Shown in pieces: positions 16,387 through 26,175 of a DNA stretch of 64,000 bases. Each line of letters begins with the position of its first letter. Position 1 is the first letter of the stretch. This DNA comes from Cyclobacteriaceae bacterium (lineage in GTDB: Bacteria; Bacteroidota; Bacteroidia; Cytophagales; Cyclobacteriaceae). Location: positions 1 to 64,000 of the forward strand of contig JAGQYI010000035.1 of NCBI GenBank assembly GCA_020436165.1, given 5' to 3'. Under the pieces are notes generated by a model that was not told where the DNA came from, did no database searches, and saw nothing but the letters and a program-made list of their open reading frames with translations. A program made the position numbers and the translations under genes.

Positions 16387-17568
16387 ATGGTCGAGATGAG
16401 ATTAGCTAAACTTTTAACAATTCTTTTTTTTGTTGGCTCTCAGGCTGTAGGACAAAATTTGGACAGCCTTAACCATGTAGCCTCACAAAAGGACACCTCA
16501 GCAGTTAAAGCCAATAACCTACTGTACAACCATTACATTAACTCTGACCCGAAAAAAGCGCTGGACTACACCTTAAAAGCACTTGACCTGGCGCTAAAGC
16601 TCAATTACAAAAAAGGCATTGCAGCCAGTTACAATAATATTGGCGTTTTTTATAAGAATCATGGTGTTATTGATAAAGCCATGAATTACCATCTTCAGTC
16701 GCTTCAACTCAATAAAGAGATAAACAATACAAAAGGTATTGCCTATAGCTTAAACAACATAGGAACGATTTATTCATTGAAAGGCAGGCCTAAAGAAGCA
16801 TTAAATTACTTCCTTCAGTCGTATTGGCTGTTAGATTCGTTGAAAGATGAAAAAAACATGGTAGGAGCACTCAATAACCTGGGCAATACGTACCTGGCAA
16901 TGGGTGAAGACTACAGGGCAATTGGCTTTTATAAAAAAGCCTTAAAAATATACGATAAGATTGACCACAGCGAATTTGACCCATACGCGAATATTGGGAA
17001 TGCCTACTTTAAGCGTGAGGAATACAAGAGGGCTCAGCAATACTATGAACTGTCTATGGAGACAAGCAACGAACGTAAGGACGTGCTTGGTCAGGCGTAT
17101 GCATTGCATAATCTAAGTGCAATTAGTTCCAAACTTGGCAACAAAAAAGAAGCACTTAGGCAGGAACTGGACGCATTAGCCCTAGCCCAAAGCATGATCA
17201 ACAAACCGCTGTTAAAAGATATACACCTGGCTTTGGCTAAACTTTACTACGAAGCCGGAGATCTTGAAAATGCCTATGATAACAGGGTTTTATACGATGC
17301 ATATAAGGACGATATCATTAATGAAGCAAGCAATAAAAAGCTTTCTGAACTGGAATTAACATTTCAAATGCTTGAAAAAGAAAAGCAGCTTGCCATTCTC
17401 AAGAAAGAAAATGAGGTTAATAAGCTCAAGGTTTCAAACACCAAAACATATGTTATCATCACCATTATGGGCGTAATAATTCTGCTTGGTGGTTTACTAA
17501 TCATAATTTCGCTTAAACGGGGAAATAAGCTCAGCCTGTTGGACCCCAGATGGAAGGTTCACAGATAA
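16387..17568 (+). CDS. TPR-repeat membrane protein without an output domain
   Basis: A 393-residue protein: signal or anchor segment (ending QAVGQN), about six tetratricopeptide repeats (roughly residues 40-310, with repeated NNIG and GDLENAYDN-type turns), a coiled coil (ELTFQMLEKEKQLAILKKENEVNKLK) and one membrane helix (TYVIITIMGVIILLGGLLIIISL). It ends after only about 20 more residues. In Bacteroidota this architecture normally continues into a histidine kinase or LuxR-type DNA-binding domain, which is absent. The stop is 2 bases from that of the convergent PorP/SprF gene. Start choice: ATG 16387 or 16396; a TTG at 16375 is less likely. Confidence 0.8.
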   Translation: MVEMRLAKLLTILFFVGSQAVGQNLDSLNHVASQKDTSAVKANNLLYNHYINSDPKKALDYTLKALDLALKLNYKKGIAASYNNIGVFYKNHGVIDKAMNYHLQSLQLNKEINNTKGIAYSLNNIGTIYSLKGRPKEALNYFLQSYWLLDSLKDEKNMVGALNNLGNTYLAMGEDYRAIGFYKKALKIYDKIDHSEFDPYANIGNAYFKREEYKRAQQYYELSMETSNERKDVLGQAYALHNLSAISSKLGNKKEALRQELDALALAQSMINKPLLKDIHLALAKLYYEAGDLENAYDNRVLYDAYKDDIINEASNKKLSELELTFQMLEKEKQLAILKKENEVNKLKVSNTKTYVIITIMGVIILLGGLLIIISLKRGNKLSLLDPRWKVHR

Positions 17569-17570
17569 TC

Positions 17571-18620
17571 CTAAATATCAGGGCAGGGAATCAAACGGAC
17601 ATTTTTGGGTGGTTTACGTGGATCACCGGTAAACCAGGCATAAGAAATAGAAAACTCATGCGCTCCTCCGCTGGAAGTTCCTAATCTGGAAATAGTTACA
17701 TCATAGCTGTATCCTACTCTAAAAATGCTGTCTCTTGTTTTTACACTATATCCTACCAAAACAACAACCGATTCGTTATTCACAATATTATCAACGTTTT
17801 TAAATGGAACACCCCGATACCATAACCCCAGTATCATAGGTTCATAGGTTAGATACATTCCCAGATCCATTTGGCTGAATTTGCCTTGTTGTTTGTATTG
17901 GAAAGTGGGTGTCAGGCTCCTTTCCTGCGGATGCGCGTACATCCCATCACCCGTAACTCCTGACTTAAAATAGAACTTATAACCTCCATGCACTGAAAAC
18001 TTCATTGGCAACCGATCGTCCTCTCCTATCAACGACTGATTTGGTTTGTTTAAATGATCAACCGCAAGCCCGAGCCACACATCGTCCGAATAAAGCAAGG
18101 CTCCGGTTCCCAAATTAAAAAAGCTCTTATTAGCTCCGGTATCAAACTGCTCTGCAGTTGTCGGACTTATGAATATACCATTGGCATCAAATTGATCGCC
18201 AAAAGTTAAATTAGAAAAATTTATATCTCTTAAAAAGTAACCGGCATTTAATCCAGCACGTACCGTAAACTTCTCTGAAACAGGTAACTGGTAGGCATAT
18301 GTTCCGGTAAAACTGGTTGAACGAAGCCCGGCCAAACCTTCCTTATCAGTTTGTATTAAAATTCCGATGCCACTGTTTTTATCATCAAGATAATGATCGG
18401 CATAAGCAGCTAACGTAACAAAATTGGCCTGTAAGGCTGGCCATTGCGTGCGGTAATTACTACCAACCCTTGTTAATTGTGTGGCACCGGTAAAAGCGGG
18501 GTTCAGGTACAGGGGCGCTGAATAAAATTGTGAGAATTGAACGTCCTGTCCTAAAGCTAAGGAGCTACTAAAAAATATAAGTACTGCTAAGGCAGAGTAT
18601 TTACGCATATTCAAATTCAA
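17571..18620 (-). CDS. PorP/SprF-family T9SS outer-membrane protein
   Basis: A 349-residue beta-barrel protein with a signal peptide ending ALGQD and the family opening VQFSQFYSAPLYLNPAFTGA. Repeated aromatic beta-strands run to a final SISYAWF and a short proline/lysine tail. Members of this family are partners of large type IX secretion cargos that carry type B C-terminal domains, helping attach them at the cell surface. The divergent neighbour at 18893 is exactly such a cargo. A second methionine four codons in (18608) could be the start. Confidence 0.92.
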   Translation of the reverse strand: MNLNMRKYSALAVLIFFSSSLALGQDVQFSQFYSAPLYLNPAFTGATQLTRVGSNYRTQWPALQANFVTLAAYADHYLDDKNSGIGILIQTDKEGLAGLRSTSFTGTYAYQLPVSEKFTVRAGLNAGYFLRDINFSNLTFGDQFDANGIFISPTTAEQFDTGANKSFFNLGTGALLYSDDVWLGLAVDHLNKPNQSLIGEDDRLPMKFSVHGGYKFYFKSGVTGDGMYAHPQERSLTPTFQYKQQGKFSQMDLGMYLTYEPMILGLWYRGVPFKNVDNIVNNESVVVLVGYSVKTRDSIFRVGYSYDVTISRLGTSSGGAHEFSISYAWFTGDPRKPPKNVRLIPCPDI

Positions 18621-18813
18621 CTATCGAGGTGGCAAAGTAGAAAATTTAAAGCTAATAAGTAAAACTTAAACTCTGTAAACTTACGGAGGATATATCAAAT
18701 TGTTCGAAAAACTTAATATATCATTCTGTTTCGTAAACTATTAATCGCATTCAATCGTTTTAAAGTCAATATTCAACAAATTATAACTTAGATTAGTGAT
18801 TTTGTTTTGGATG

Positions 18814-18836
18814 TGGTCACCTGCATTGGTTGACCA
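18814..18836. promoter_or_regulatory. Inverted repeat in the divergent sprF / type B cargo region
   Basis: TGGTCA (18814-18819) and TGACCA (18831-18836) form perfect 6-base arms 11 bases apart, 57 bases before the cargo gene start. It could be an operator shared by the two divergent genes. The rest of the 272-base gap shows nothing else I can support. Confidence 0.25.
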
Positions 18837-18892
18837 TGTATCCAGATACGATAAACCAACGTTACATACAATAATTTAGTATCTGTCAACAT

Positions 18893-21800
18893 ATGCCTGT
18901 ACGTCTTCGGAACTTACTTTTTAGTCTTGGCTTGTTAAGTTTAACCTTGTTTGCAGGTCCTGCCTTGTCGCAAGATTTTTCTGACCAGCACTGGTATTTT
19001 GGTAATAACAATATTGCCATTGAGTTTGCCCGACCTTTAAACGTACCGGAGCTGATAACCGATCACAAACTCCCACCTTTTAATACCAGAGGAAATGCTA
19101 CTGCCAATAAACCGGAAACAGGTGACCTGTTGTTTTATACCGATGGCTTTAATGTGTTTGATGCTACCTACGGCACTATGGATGGCATTTCCCTGGTAGA
19201 TAAACTAGATGCGGACATCAATAAAAATCAAAGCGTAGCCATTTGTCCTGCTCCGGGGAATAACGACCTGTATTACATTTTCACAAACACACCTTCAGGT
19301 GCAATTCATCTCTCGCAGGTGGATATGACCTCCAACGGTAATGCCATTGCACTTCAACCACCATTAGGCAGAGTTCTTTCTCCGTTAAATCAAAATATTA
19401 CCAACAGCACTGCTAATGCCTCTGACGCCATGCTCATTGTTCCCAACGATACGCAAACAGGTTATTGGTTGATAACACTGGATCAGGGAACAAATAATTA
19501 TAAGGTTCTGGGAATTGATAGTTCTTCGCCAGCTACCTGGGTTGAAAATACGTATTCCATAGGTCCGGCAATGGATGCCGCGCATCTGGCTTTTAACAAT
19601 GACTCTCTTAAAATAGCCGTTGCTCCAAAAGATCAAAACATTAACATTCAAATTCTGAATATTGATCTGACAACAGGGGTATTATCGCAACCTGTTCCAC
19701 CAGAAAGAGATCAAATTTTAAACTCTGGAAATACTGATTTTGCTTCAGAAGCTGTATTTGATGTGGAGTGGTCCGCTGATGGATCAAAACTATACTATTC
19801 CCGTTATGGGGACCAGACAGCAAGTAATTTAGGAAACCTGATGCAGGTGGACATGAGCGCACCTCCAACAGCTTCTCCAGTTTCGGTACTACCTGCAACT
19901 GTTTTTGGTAGCTATGGATTACAACTTGGCCCTGATAATAACCTGTACCATCTGTACCAGGAAACCAATGGAGGGCCGTTTTTGATTGGTCGTTTGCTGG
20001 ATGCAGATTCCATTGCCAGCCTTACCACCTATGAACCTGCCATTGAGAACAGTCAAAACTTTAATTCATTTCAGTTTCCAGCGTTCTTACCTCCACGGGA
20101 TCCACAACTATCTGTGGATTTTACCTTTGCAGGAACCTGTGCCAATGCACCCACCGCTTTCTTCCCGCAAATAACCCCAGCACCATCGTTTGTGCAATGG
20201 GATTTTGGAGACGGAAATACATCAACAGATCTGGCCCCTTTTAACACATACACAGCAGGGAGTACATACAATGTAACATTAACAGCCATATTGAATGGAC
20301 AACCCTTGCAAATAAGCAAACCAGTTACCATTACAGATTTTCAGGTACAGCTTACTTTGCCCTCAGACACGGTTGCCTGCCAATGTGAATTACCTAAATA
20401 TGGTACTACTTGCGATCCATTCAGTGTAACAGTACAGGCGCAAAACGATCCGGGAACCCTTACCTACACATGGTCAACCGGAGAAACAGGAATGACCTTA
20501 CATCCGGATTCTGCCGGCTATTATTATGTAGTTGCATCTGATGGTATTTGTTCAACCTATGCAGGAGTTTATGTGCAGGAGTACGACACAACCATTCCTG
20601 GAATAGCACCAGATCAAAGGGCAAATGTCTGGTATTTTGGAGATAAGGCTGGTATTGACTTTAATCCACCAGGGGCAAATGCCATTACGGATGGGCAAAT
20701 GGACGCTTTTGAAGGTTGTACTGCCATTTCTGACCGAAATGGACAGATTGTGTTTTATACCGATGGAGATGTCATATTTGATAGAACGCATACCCAGATC
20801 GATTCCGGATTGGGTGGAACTCCTAATGCTGTTGGACCTGCGGCTCAATCGGTTATTGCCGTGCCCGTGCCTAACGATGAGACCTTATTTTACATTTTTA
20901 CCAATCAAAACACGGATCCCTCATCTCCCAACTATGAGTTCAATTATTCACTGTTTGACTTAAAAGAGAACAATGGATTGGGAGCCGTAATAGAAAAAAA
21001 CATTACTCTCTTCACCAAAAGCACAGAACGTCTGGCAGCAACGCCCAATTGGGTGGTTATTCATGAATATGGAAACAACAACTTCAGAGCGTACCCCATC
21101 ACCCCTGCCGGCATTGGTTCTCCTGTAGTCTCAAGTATTGGTGAAGATTATAGCATCCTTACCGCAGACAATGGAAAAGGATATATGAAATTCTCGCAGG
21201 GAGCAACTAAGCTGGCCGTGGCAGTAATTGAAAATGATGGTGTTAATCCTCCTCATAATTACCTTGACCTGTTTGATTTTGACAATACCACTGGCACTTT
21301 CACTGATTTTGGAAGAGCCGACCTTGATGCGGATGGAGCAAGCGGTTCTGCTTATGGGGTTGAGTTCTCTCCCGGAGGCAACAAAGTATATGTAACTGTA
21401 AAAAGCGGAGCCGGTTCACAAATTATGGAATACCGCGCCAATTATGTAGACAGTATGCATGTGTATATCCCTATTATGACCGATGGAGGTGAGTTGGGGG
21501 CCATTCAATTAGGCCCTGACGGACAGATGTATGTAGCCAGTGATGGCGTTGCTTCACTTAGCACCATAAATGTGCAGGAAGATACCCTGCAAACTTCTTC
21601 CTTAAATGCCAATAGTTTCGATCTGGCTGGTAGAAACAGCCATTTAGGATTACCCAATTTTATTCAGCAAACAGGAACGGCAGGATTTAGTCCCGGAATA
21701 TCAGTTTCTTCACCGGTATGTGTTGGGCAGGAAGTATTCCTAGCTGCAAATGTTACATCAAGCATTGATTCCGCTGATTGGCAGATCACAGATCCTACAG

Positions 21801-24187
21801 GAGCTATCATTTTTACTTCGCAACAACTTGCTGACACCGTAATATTGAATACACCGGGCGACCATATTGTATCATTATTGCTTCATAACAGATGTTTGAA
21901 CCCCATTGGGCAATACAATCAAATTGTGACGGTTAATCCACCTCCACAAAATTCTGATCTACCTATTTCTACGTTTTTATGTGGAACCAGTACTACCTTA
22001 CCGGTTTACTCTACTCCTCCTTCTAATATAGCAGATTTAGATTTTCTTTGGTCTCCCAACGGGGAGACAACCTCCAGTATTGATGTAACTATACCAGGAG
22101 ATTATTCCGTAACTATAACTGACAGAACAAGTGGTTGTACCACTTCTGCCGATGTTTTTGTAGGCCCTCCTATCCCAATTGACCTTGGACCTGACCAAAC
22201 TATTTGTGAAAACGATGCACTTACTCTAGACTCTCAGGTAAATGCGGACACTTATGTATGGACGGTGGATGGAACACCACAGCCAGGAACGCGCTTCTTT
22301 GATTTTGGTGCACTTGGTTTAGCGCCAGGAAATCATAATGTTCGTGTAGATGCCACCATCGATCTTGGGGGTTCAATCAACCTGTGTACAGTGGTAGATT
22401 CAGTTCAAATTGACATTAACCCAGCCCCTGTATTTACGGCTATTGAAGGCGCCCCGGCATCTTGCGGTGCCACAGACGGCACTATTTTGCTGGATGTTCC
22501 TGGCAATGAGAGCTATAATTATGCAGTTGCCTCAGAATCAGGAACTGTAACAGCTCCTATTACCGGTTTCGTAATTAACAATATCCCTCCAGGAGTTAAT
22601 GCCTTAACACTTACCAATACAGTTACAGGCTGCTCTCAGACTTTAAACGTAACCGTAACAACACCCGCAACTTTTTCAATTGATGCTGCCATTCCAAACG
22701 ATGAAACCTGTTCTGGCAATGACGGTTCAATTGATTATACGGTAACAGTTAATTCCGGAACATTAGGTTCGTTTGTTGCCACGGCTATTGATGCGAATAA
22801 TTCCAGCAATACGTTTACCGCAACGGGATCAGGAGGTGGAAATTTTAGTATATCGGGTATTCCTGCCGGAGATTATACATTGCAAATTCAGGAAGATGCG
22901 GCCCCCAATTGTACAGCTATTTGGATTGGATTCCCGGCTTCAGCACCTCCTGTTGCCGAAATACTAACCATTGGAAGTCCACCCCTATCAGATTTGCAGG
23001 TAAATGAAAATCCTGTTTTAGAATGCGGAACTTCAACTGATCTTTCTTTACATGGTATTTCAAGTGCGGATGTAACACCTGAGTGGAGCCTGGATGGCAT
23101 TAATTTTAATTCAATAAGTACACTTTTCACAACTCTTGGAAGCAATACGGTAACTATTCGTGCTCCAGAAACAGGCATACCCACTTGCGAAACCTCCCAA
23201 GATATAACTGTAATAGTTACACCAACTCCTGACGTTTCCATTACAACTGATGAGTCTGATATATGCAATGGGTTTGTTACTTTAACAGCTACAGGCAATG
23301 GTAATTATACTGGAGCTGTACTTGGCTACCGATGGAGCAATGGAGCAACCACACCCAGTATAACTGTTAGTCAATCAGGTACATATACAGTAAATACCTA
23401 CCATACCATTAACCAAAGTTGTTTTACAGAAGCAAGTGAAACTGTAACAATACCCACACCTTTTACGGTTACGCTCTCCTCTACTCTGGTTTGCGATGAT
23501 GGCCAGCCCTTCACACTTACGGCTACTCCCAACGGACAAACAAATAATAATTTAAAATGGATATGGAATTTAAATGGCTCAGAGCTTGGTTTTACTACGT
23601 CTAGTATTGTTGGTTTGGATGAAGGGCTTTATGAGGTGATCGCAGAGGATCAAAGTGGTTGTACAGCGAATGCAACCTTAAGAATTACAAGAATACCATT
23701 GACACCTACCAACCTTTCCAGCGCACCGGTTTTCTGCCCGGATGATGGCTCATTAACACTTGATGCAGGGCCTAATTTTGTAAGCTATCTATGGAGCGAT
23801 GGAAGCATCAATCAAACACTGGAAGTATTCTCCGGAGGCTTATACTCCATTGAAGCGACCAATAGTTTTGGATGCGTTACTACTGATCAATCTGAGGTAG
23901 TGGAAGACTGTATCCCAAAAGTGAGTGGGCCGAATGCATTCCGCCCCGGAGGTTTAAACAGCACCTACTCCTTGTTTACCCAGTACATAGATACCTTTGA
24001 AATTTTCATTTTTGATCAGTGGGGCGAGATGGTCTACCATTCTGACGACAAGAATTTTGCATGGGACGGAGTGTATAACGGTGCGCTATTACCTGCAGGC
24101 CAATATAGCTGGGTAGTTCGTTACACCAGCTCATTCAGAGACAGAGGCACCATTGAAGAATATGGAGGCGTTGTGCTTCTCAAATAA
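18893..24187 (+). CDS. Giant secreted protein with gliding-motility type B sorting domain
   Basis: A 1764-residue exported protein with a signal peptide ending ALSQ. Two homologous N-terminal propeller-like sections begin with WYFGNNNIAIEF and, some 600 residues later, VWYFGDKAGIDFN; each contains a LLFYTDGFNVFD or IVFYTDGDVIFD strand. A PKD-type domain lies between, with WDFGDGN at 436-442. Several Cys-containing Ig-like repeats follow (TWSTGETG, LWSDGSINQTL patterns). The last 85 residues are the gliding-motility-associated C-terminal domain (GPNAFRPGG ... FEIFIFDQWGEMVYHS ... GGVVLLK), the type B T9SS signal. It is probably a surface adhesin or matrix protein attached by the neighbouring PorP/SprF protein. 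Confidence 0.92.
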   Translation: MPVRLRNLLFSLGLLSLTLFAGPALSQDFSDQHWYFGNNNIAIEFARPLNVPELITDHKLPPFNTRGNATANKPETGDLLFYTDGFNVFDATYGTMDGISLVDKLDADINKNQSVAICPAPGNNDLYYIFTNTPSGAIHLSQVDMTSNGNAIALQPPLGRVLSPLNQNITNSTANASDAMLIVPNDTQTGYWLITLDQGTNNYKVLGIDSSSPATWVENTYSIGPAMDAAHLAFNNDSLKIAVAPKDQNINIQILNIDLTTGVLSQPVPPERDQILNSGNTDFASEAVFDVEWSADGSKLYYSRYGDQTASNLGNLMQVDMSAPPTASPVSVLPATVFGSYGLQLGPDNNLYHLYQETNGGPFLIGRLLDADSIASLTTYEPAIENSQNFNSFQFPAFLPPRDPQLSVDFTFAGTCANAPTAFFPQITPAPSFVQWDFGDGNTSTDLAPFNTYTAGSTYNVTLTAILNGQPLQISKPVTITDFQVQLTLPSDTVACQCELPKYGTTCDPFSVTVQAQNDPGTLTYTWSTGETGMTLHPDSAGYYYVVASDGICSTYAGVYVQEYDTTIPGIAPDQRANVWYFGDKAGIDFNPPGANAITDGQMDAFEGCTAISDRNGQIVFYTDGDVIFDRTHTQIDSGLGGTPNAVGPAAQSVIAVPVPNDETLFYIFTNQNTDPSSPNYEFNYSLFDLKENNGLGAVIEKNITLFTKSTERLAATPNWVVIHEYGNNNFRAYPITPAGIGSPVVSSIGEDYSILTADNGKGYMKFSQGATKLAVAVIENDGVNPPHNYLDLFDFDNTTGTFTDFGRADLDADGASGSAYGVEFSPGGNKVYVTVKSGAGSQIMEYRANYVDSMHVYIPIMTDGGELGAIQLGPDGQMYVASDGVASLSTINVQEDTLQTSSLNANSFDLAGRNSHLGLPNFIQQTGTAGFSPGISVSSPVCVGQEVFLAANVTSSIDSADWQITDPTGAIIFTSQQLADTVILNTPGDHIVSLLLHNRCLNPIGQYNQIVTVNPPPQNSDLPISTFLCGTSTTLPVYSTPPSNIADLDFLWSPNGETTSSIDVTIPGDYSVTITDRTSGCTTSADVFVGPPIPIDLGPDQTICENDALTLDSQVNADTYVWTVDGTPQPGTRFFDFGALGLAPGNHNVRVDATIDLGGSINLCTVVDSVQIDINPAPVFTAIEGAPASCGATDGTILLDVPGNESYNYAVASESGTVTAPITGFVINNIPPGVNALTLTNTVTGCSQTLNVTVTTPATFSIDAAIPNDETCSGNDGSIDYTVTVNSGTLGSFVATAIDANNSSNTFTATGSGGGNFSISGIPAGDYTLQIQEDAAPNCTAIWIGFPASAPPVAEILTIGSPPLSDLQVNENPVLECGTSTDLSLHGISSADVTPEWSLDGINFNSISTLFTTLGSNTVTIRAPETGIPTCETSQDITVIVTPTPDVSITTDESDICNGFVTLTATGNGNYTGAVLGYRWSNGATTPSITVSQSGTYTVNTYHTINQSCFTEASETVTIPTPFTVTLSSTLVCDDGQPFTLTATPNGQTNNNLKWIWNLNGSELGFTTSSIVGLDEGLYEVIAEDQSGCTANATLRITRIPLTPTNLSSAPVFCPDDGSLTLDAGPNFVSYLWSDGSINQTLEVFSGGLYSIEATNSFGCVTTDQSEVVEDCIPKVSGPNAFRPGGLNSTYSLFTQYIDTFEIFIFDQWGEMVYHSDDKNFAWDGVYNGALLPAGQYSWVVRYTSSFRDRGTIEEYGGVVLLK

Positions 24188-24306
24188 CCGATTTAAGCGT
24201 GCTTCATAGGCTGTCTATTGCAATTTGATGAGAACCCGTTAATTTTGCCAAAAATTATCCGGTTAGCTTTTCAATTAAAGTAAACCCGGGATCAAACTAA
24301 ATATTT

Positions 24307-24651
24307 ATGAAACCAGTTATTGGATTAGCACTAGTATTTATACTAAGTTCTTTTATTGTAAAGCCTTTGCCAACTTCGCTTAAGATCACCACTTTAAACG
24401 AGCTTGGTAATATAGAAGATAGTGTAAAAGTTACCTTGTTTAAAAGCATTGAAGATTACAGGAAAGAAGCAAACCCTGTGATGGAATCACAATATACCGA
24501 TAAAAAAGGGCGCACTACCTTTAAGGGGTTGGACGCCACCAAGTATTACATTCTTGCTGAAAAAGGTGACAAGAACAACGATGGAGCCGGAGTTGAAACA
24601 GACGCGTTAGAAGAAGGCAAAATCAATAAGCTTACCATAATTATCGAATAA
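24307..24651 (+). CDS. Small secreted hypothetical protein
   Basis: A 114-residue exported protein with a signal segment (MKPVIGLALVFILSSFIVKP). The mature part has the order of a small beta-sandwich such as a prealbumin-like or CNA-B domain: SLKITTLNELGNIEDSVKVTLF, YTDKKGRTTFKGLDATKYYILAEKGD, then a final KLTIIIE strand. This similarity is in pattern only. It is 4 bases before the oxidoreductase gene and may share its transcript. Confidence 0.65.
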   Translation: MKPVIGLALVFILSSFIVKPLPTSLKITTLNELGNIEDSVKVTLFKSIEDYRKEANPVMESQYTDKKGRTTFKGLDATKYYILAEKGDKNNDGAGVETDALEEGKINKLTIIIE

Positions 24652-24655
24652 GTCG

Positions 24656-25708
24656 TTGGACAATTTTTTTATTTACGGGGCGTACGGTTATACCGGTCGC
24701 CTTATAACGGATTATGCAATTCGTCAGGGTTTCCAGCCCGTCCTGGGCGGTAGAAACGCAGCTAAGGTCAAAGCATTGGCCGAGGTCAACGGACTCGAGT
24801 ATTATGTTCTTGAAGCAAATGACAAAGCAAAATGGGACATTGTCCTGGAGGATGTTTCTCTTGTACTTAACTGTGCAGGCCCTTTTGCACTAACTGTAAA
24901 AGACATTGTTCCTGCATGCATTGAGCATGGCGTTCATTATTTGGACATTACAGGCGAAATCGAAGTTTTTCAGTTTATTCAGAGTCAGCATGAAATTGCA
25001 AAGGAAAAGGGCATTGCATTAATGCCCGGTGTTGGCTTTGATGTGGTTCCTACCGATTGTCTGGCGGCTCAACTTAGCAATAAGCTGCCATCAGCCACAC
25101 ACCTGGAGTTAGCTTTTCAGGGCACTTCTGGCGTTTCCAGGGGAACTGCATTGTCCATGGCGCGCAGATACCATAATGGCGGCACCATGCGAATAGATGG
25201 TAACTTGGTCTCTGTTCCATTGGCCCATGAGGTAAAAATGGTTCACTTTGGCGAAAAAGACAGGTTATGTGTTTCTATCCCCTGGGGCGATGTGTTTACT
25301 GCGTATTATACCACCGGAATTGAGAATATTAAGGTGTTTACCGGCATTTCCATGAAGACCCTTAAATCGCTTAGGCTTTACAGAAAATTTAAAGCCATTG
25401 CCAAAACCAAATTGGTGCAATGGGTACTGCAACAAATCATTAGAAGTAAAATAGACGGCCCCTCTGCCATTAAACGAGCTACTTGTGTAACACATATTTG
25501 GGGAAAGGCTACCGACTCTGCCACAGGTAAGTCGGTTGAAGCTGAATTGATAACTCCTGAATCTTATTATCTTACTTCTTTGACGGCAATAGAATCAGTA
25601 AAACGTGTTTTAAAAGGCAAATTCAATAAAGGATACCAAACACCTGCTATGGCTTTTGGAAAAGACTTCATCCTATCGTTTGACAAAGTAAAATTGAATT
25701 TTAATTAA
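24656..25708 (+). CDS. Saccharopine-dehydrogenase-like NAD(P)-binding oxidoreductase
   Basis: A 350-residue protein with an N-terminal Rossmann motif GAYGYTGRLI (residues about 8-17), then VLNCAGPFAL, GVHYLDITGE and MPGVGFDVVPTDCLA. This pattern is typical of the saccharopine dehydrogenase-like / trans-acting enoyl reductase family. Substrates in this family range from amino acids to lipids, so the reaction is open. The start is a TTG 4 bases after the preceding stop, with no better start before the conserved N-terminus. It overlaps the thioesterase gene that follows by one base, and this pairing hints at acyl-chain metabolism. Confidence 0.8.
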   Translation: MDNFFIYGAYGYTGRLITDYAIRQGFQPVLGGRNAAKVKALAEVNGLEYYVLEANDKAKWDIVLEDVSLVLNCAGPFALTVKDIVPACIEHGVHYLDITGEIEVFQFIQSQHEIAKEKGIALMPGVGFDVVPTDCLAAQLSNKLPSATHLELAFQGTSGVSRGTALSMARRYHNGGTMRIDGNLVSVPLAHEVKMVHFGEKDRLCVSIPWGDVFTAYYTTGIENIKVFTGISMKTLKSLRLYRKFKAIAKTKLVQWVLQQIIRSKIDGPSAIKRATCVTHIWGKATDSATGKSVEAELITPESYYLTSLTAIESVKRVLKGKFNKGYQTPAMAFGKDFILSFDKVKLNFN

Positions 25709-26112
25709 TGGAGGGATATACATTCAAGCTTCCCATTCAACTGAGATATTCCGATTTTGATATGCTCGGGCACATGAACAGTGCTCAGTATGCTACCTTG
25801 ATCGAATTGGGAAGACTCAGGTATTTTATGCATATAAAGTGGGATTTGAGTGAAGTAAGTAATGTGGTTGCTTCCTTTAAAATAGATTATTTAAAGCAAA
25901 TAATTCCTGCGGATGAAGTAGTTGTTTATGTTAAAGTATCTTCTTTGGGGACAAAGAGCTTCAAAATGGAATACTTACTTGCATCACCTGATGACAAAAC
26001 TATGTTCGCAAAGGCCGAAACTGTTCAGGTATGTATTTTAAAGAAAGGTAATGTTTCCACGGCAATCCCTGAATCAATACGTGCGGCAATAAAATCGTAC
26101 GAAAACCTGTAA
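25708..26112 (+). CDS. Acyl-CoA thioesterase, 4HBT hot-dog fold
   Basis: A 134-residue single hot-dog domain protein. The family signature is YSDFDMLGHMNSAQYATLIELGRLRYF: the aspartate before the glycine-His-Met-Asn turn and the helix glutamate are the usual catalytic residues. A later VVASFKIDYLKQIIPADEVVVYVKV strand pair completes the core. It probably hydrolyses a medium- or long-chain acyl-CoA. The ATG overlaps the upstream TAA by one base (TAATG), so translation is probably coupled. Confidence 0.88.
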   Translation: MEGYTFKLPIQLRYSDFDMLGHMNSAQYATLIELGRLRYFMHIKWDLSEVSNVVASFKIDYLKQIIPADEVVVYVKVSSLGTKSFKMEYLLASPDDKTMFAKAETVQVCILKKGNVSTAIPESIRAAIKSYENL

Positions 26113-26175
26113 GAAAAGGGCTTCCAAATTGGCTCTACGGCCATTTCTTTGTAATTTAACGCTTCACTAAGAGTT

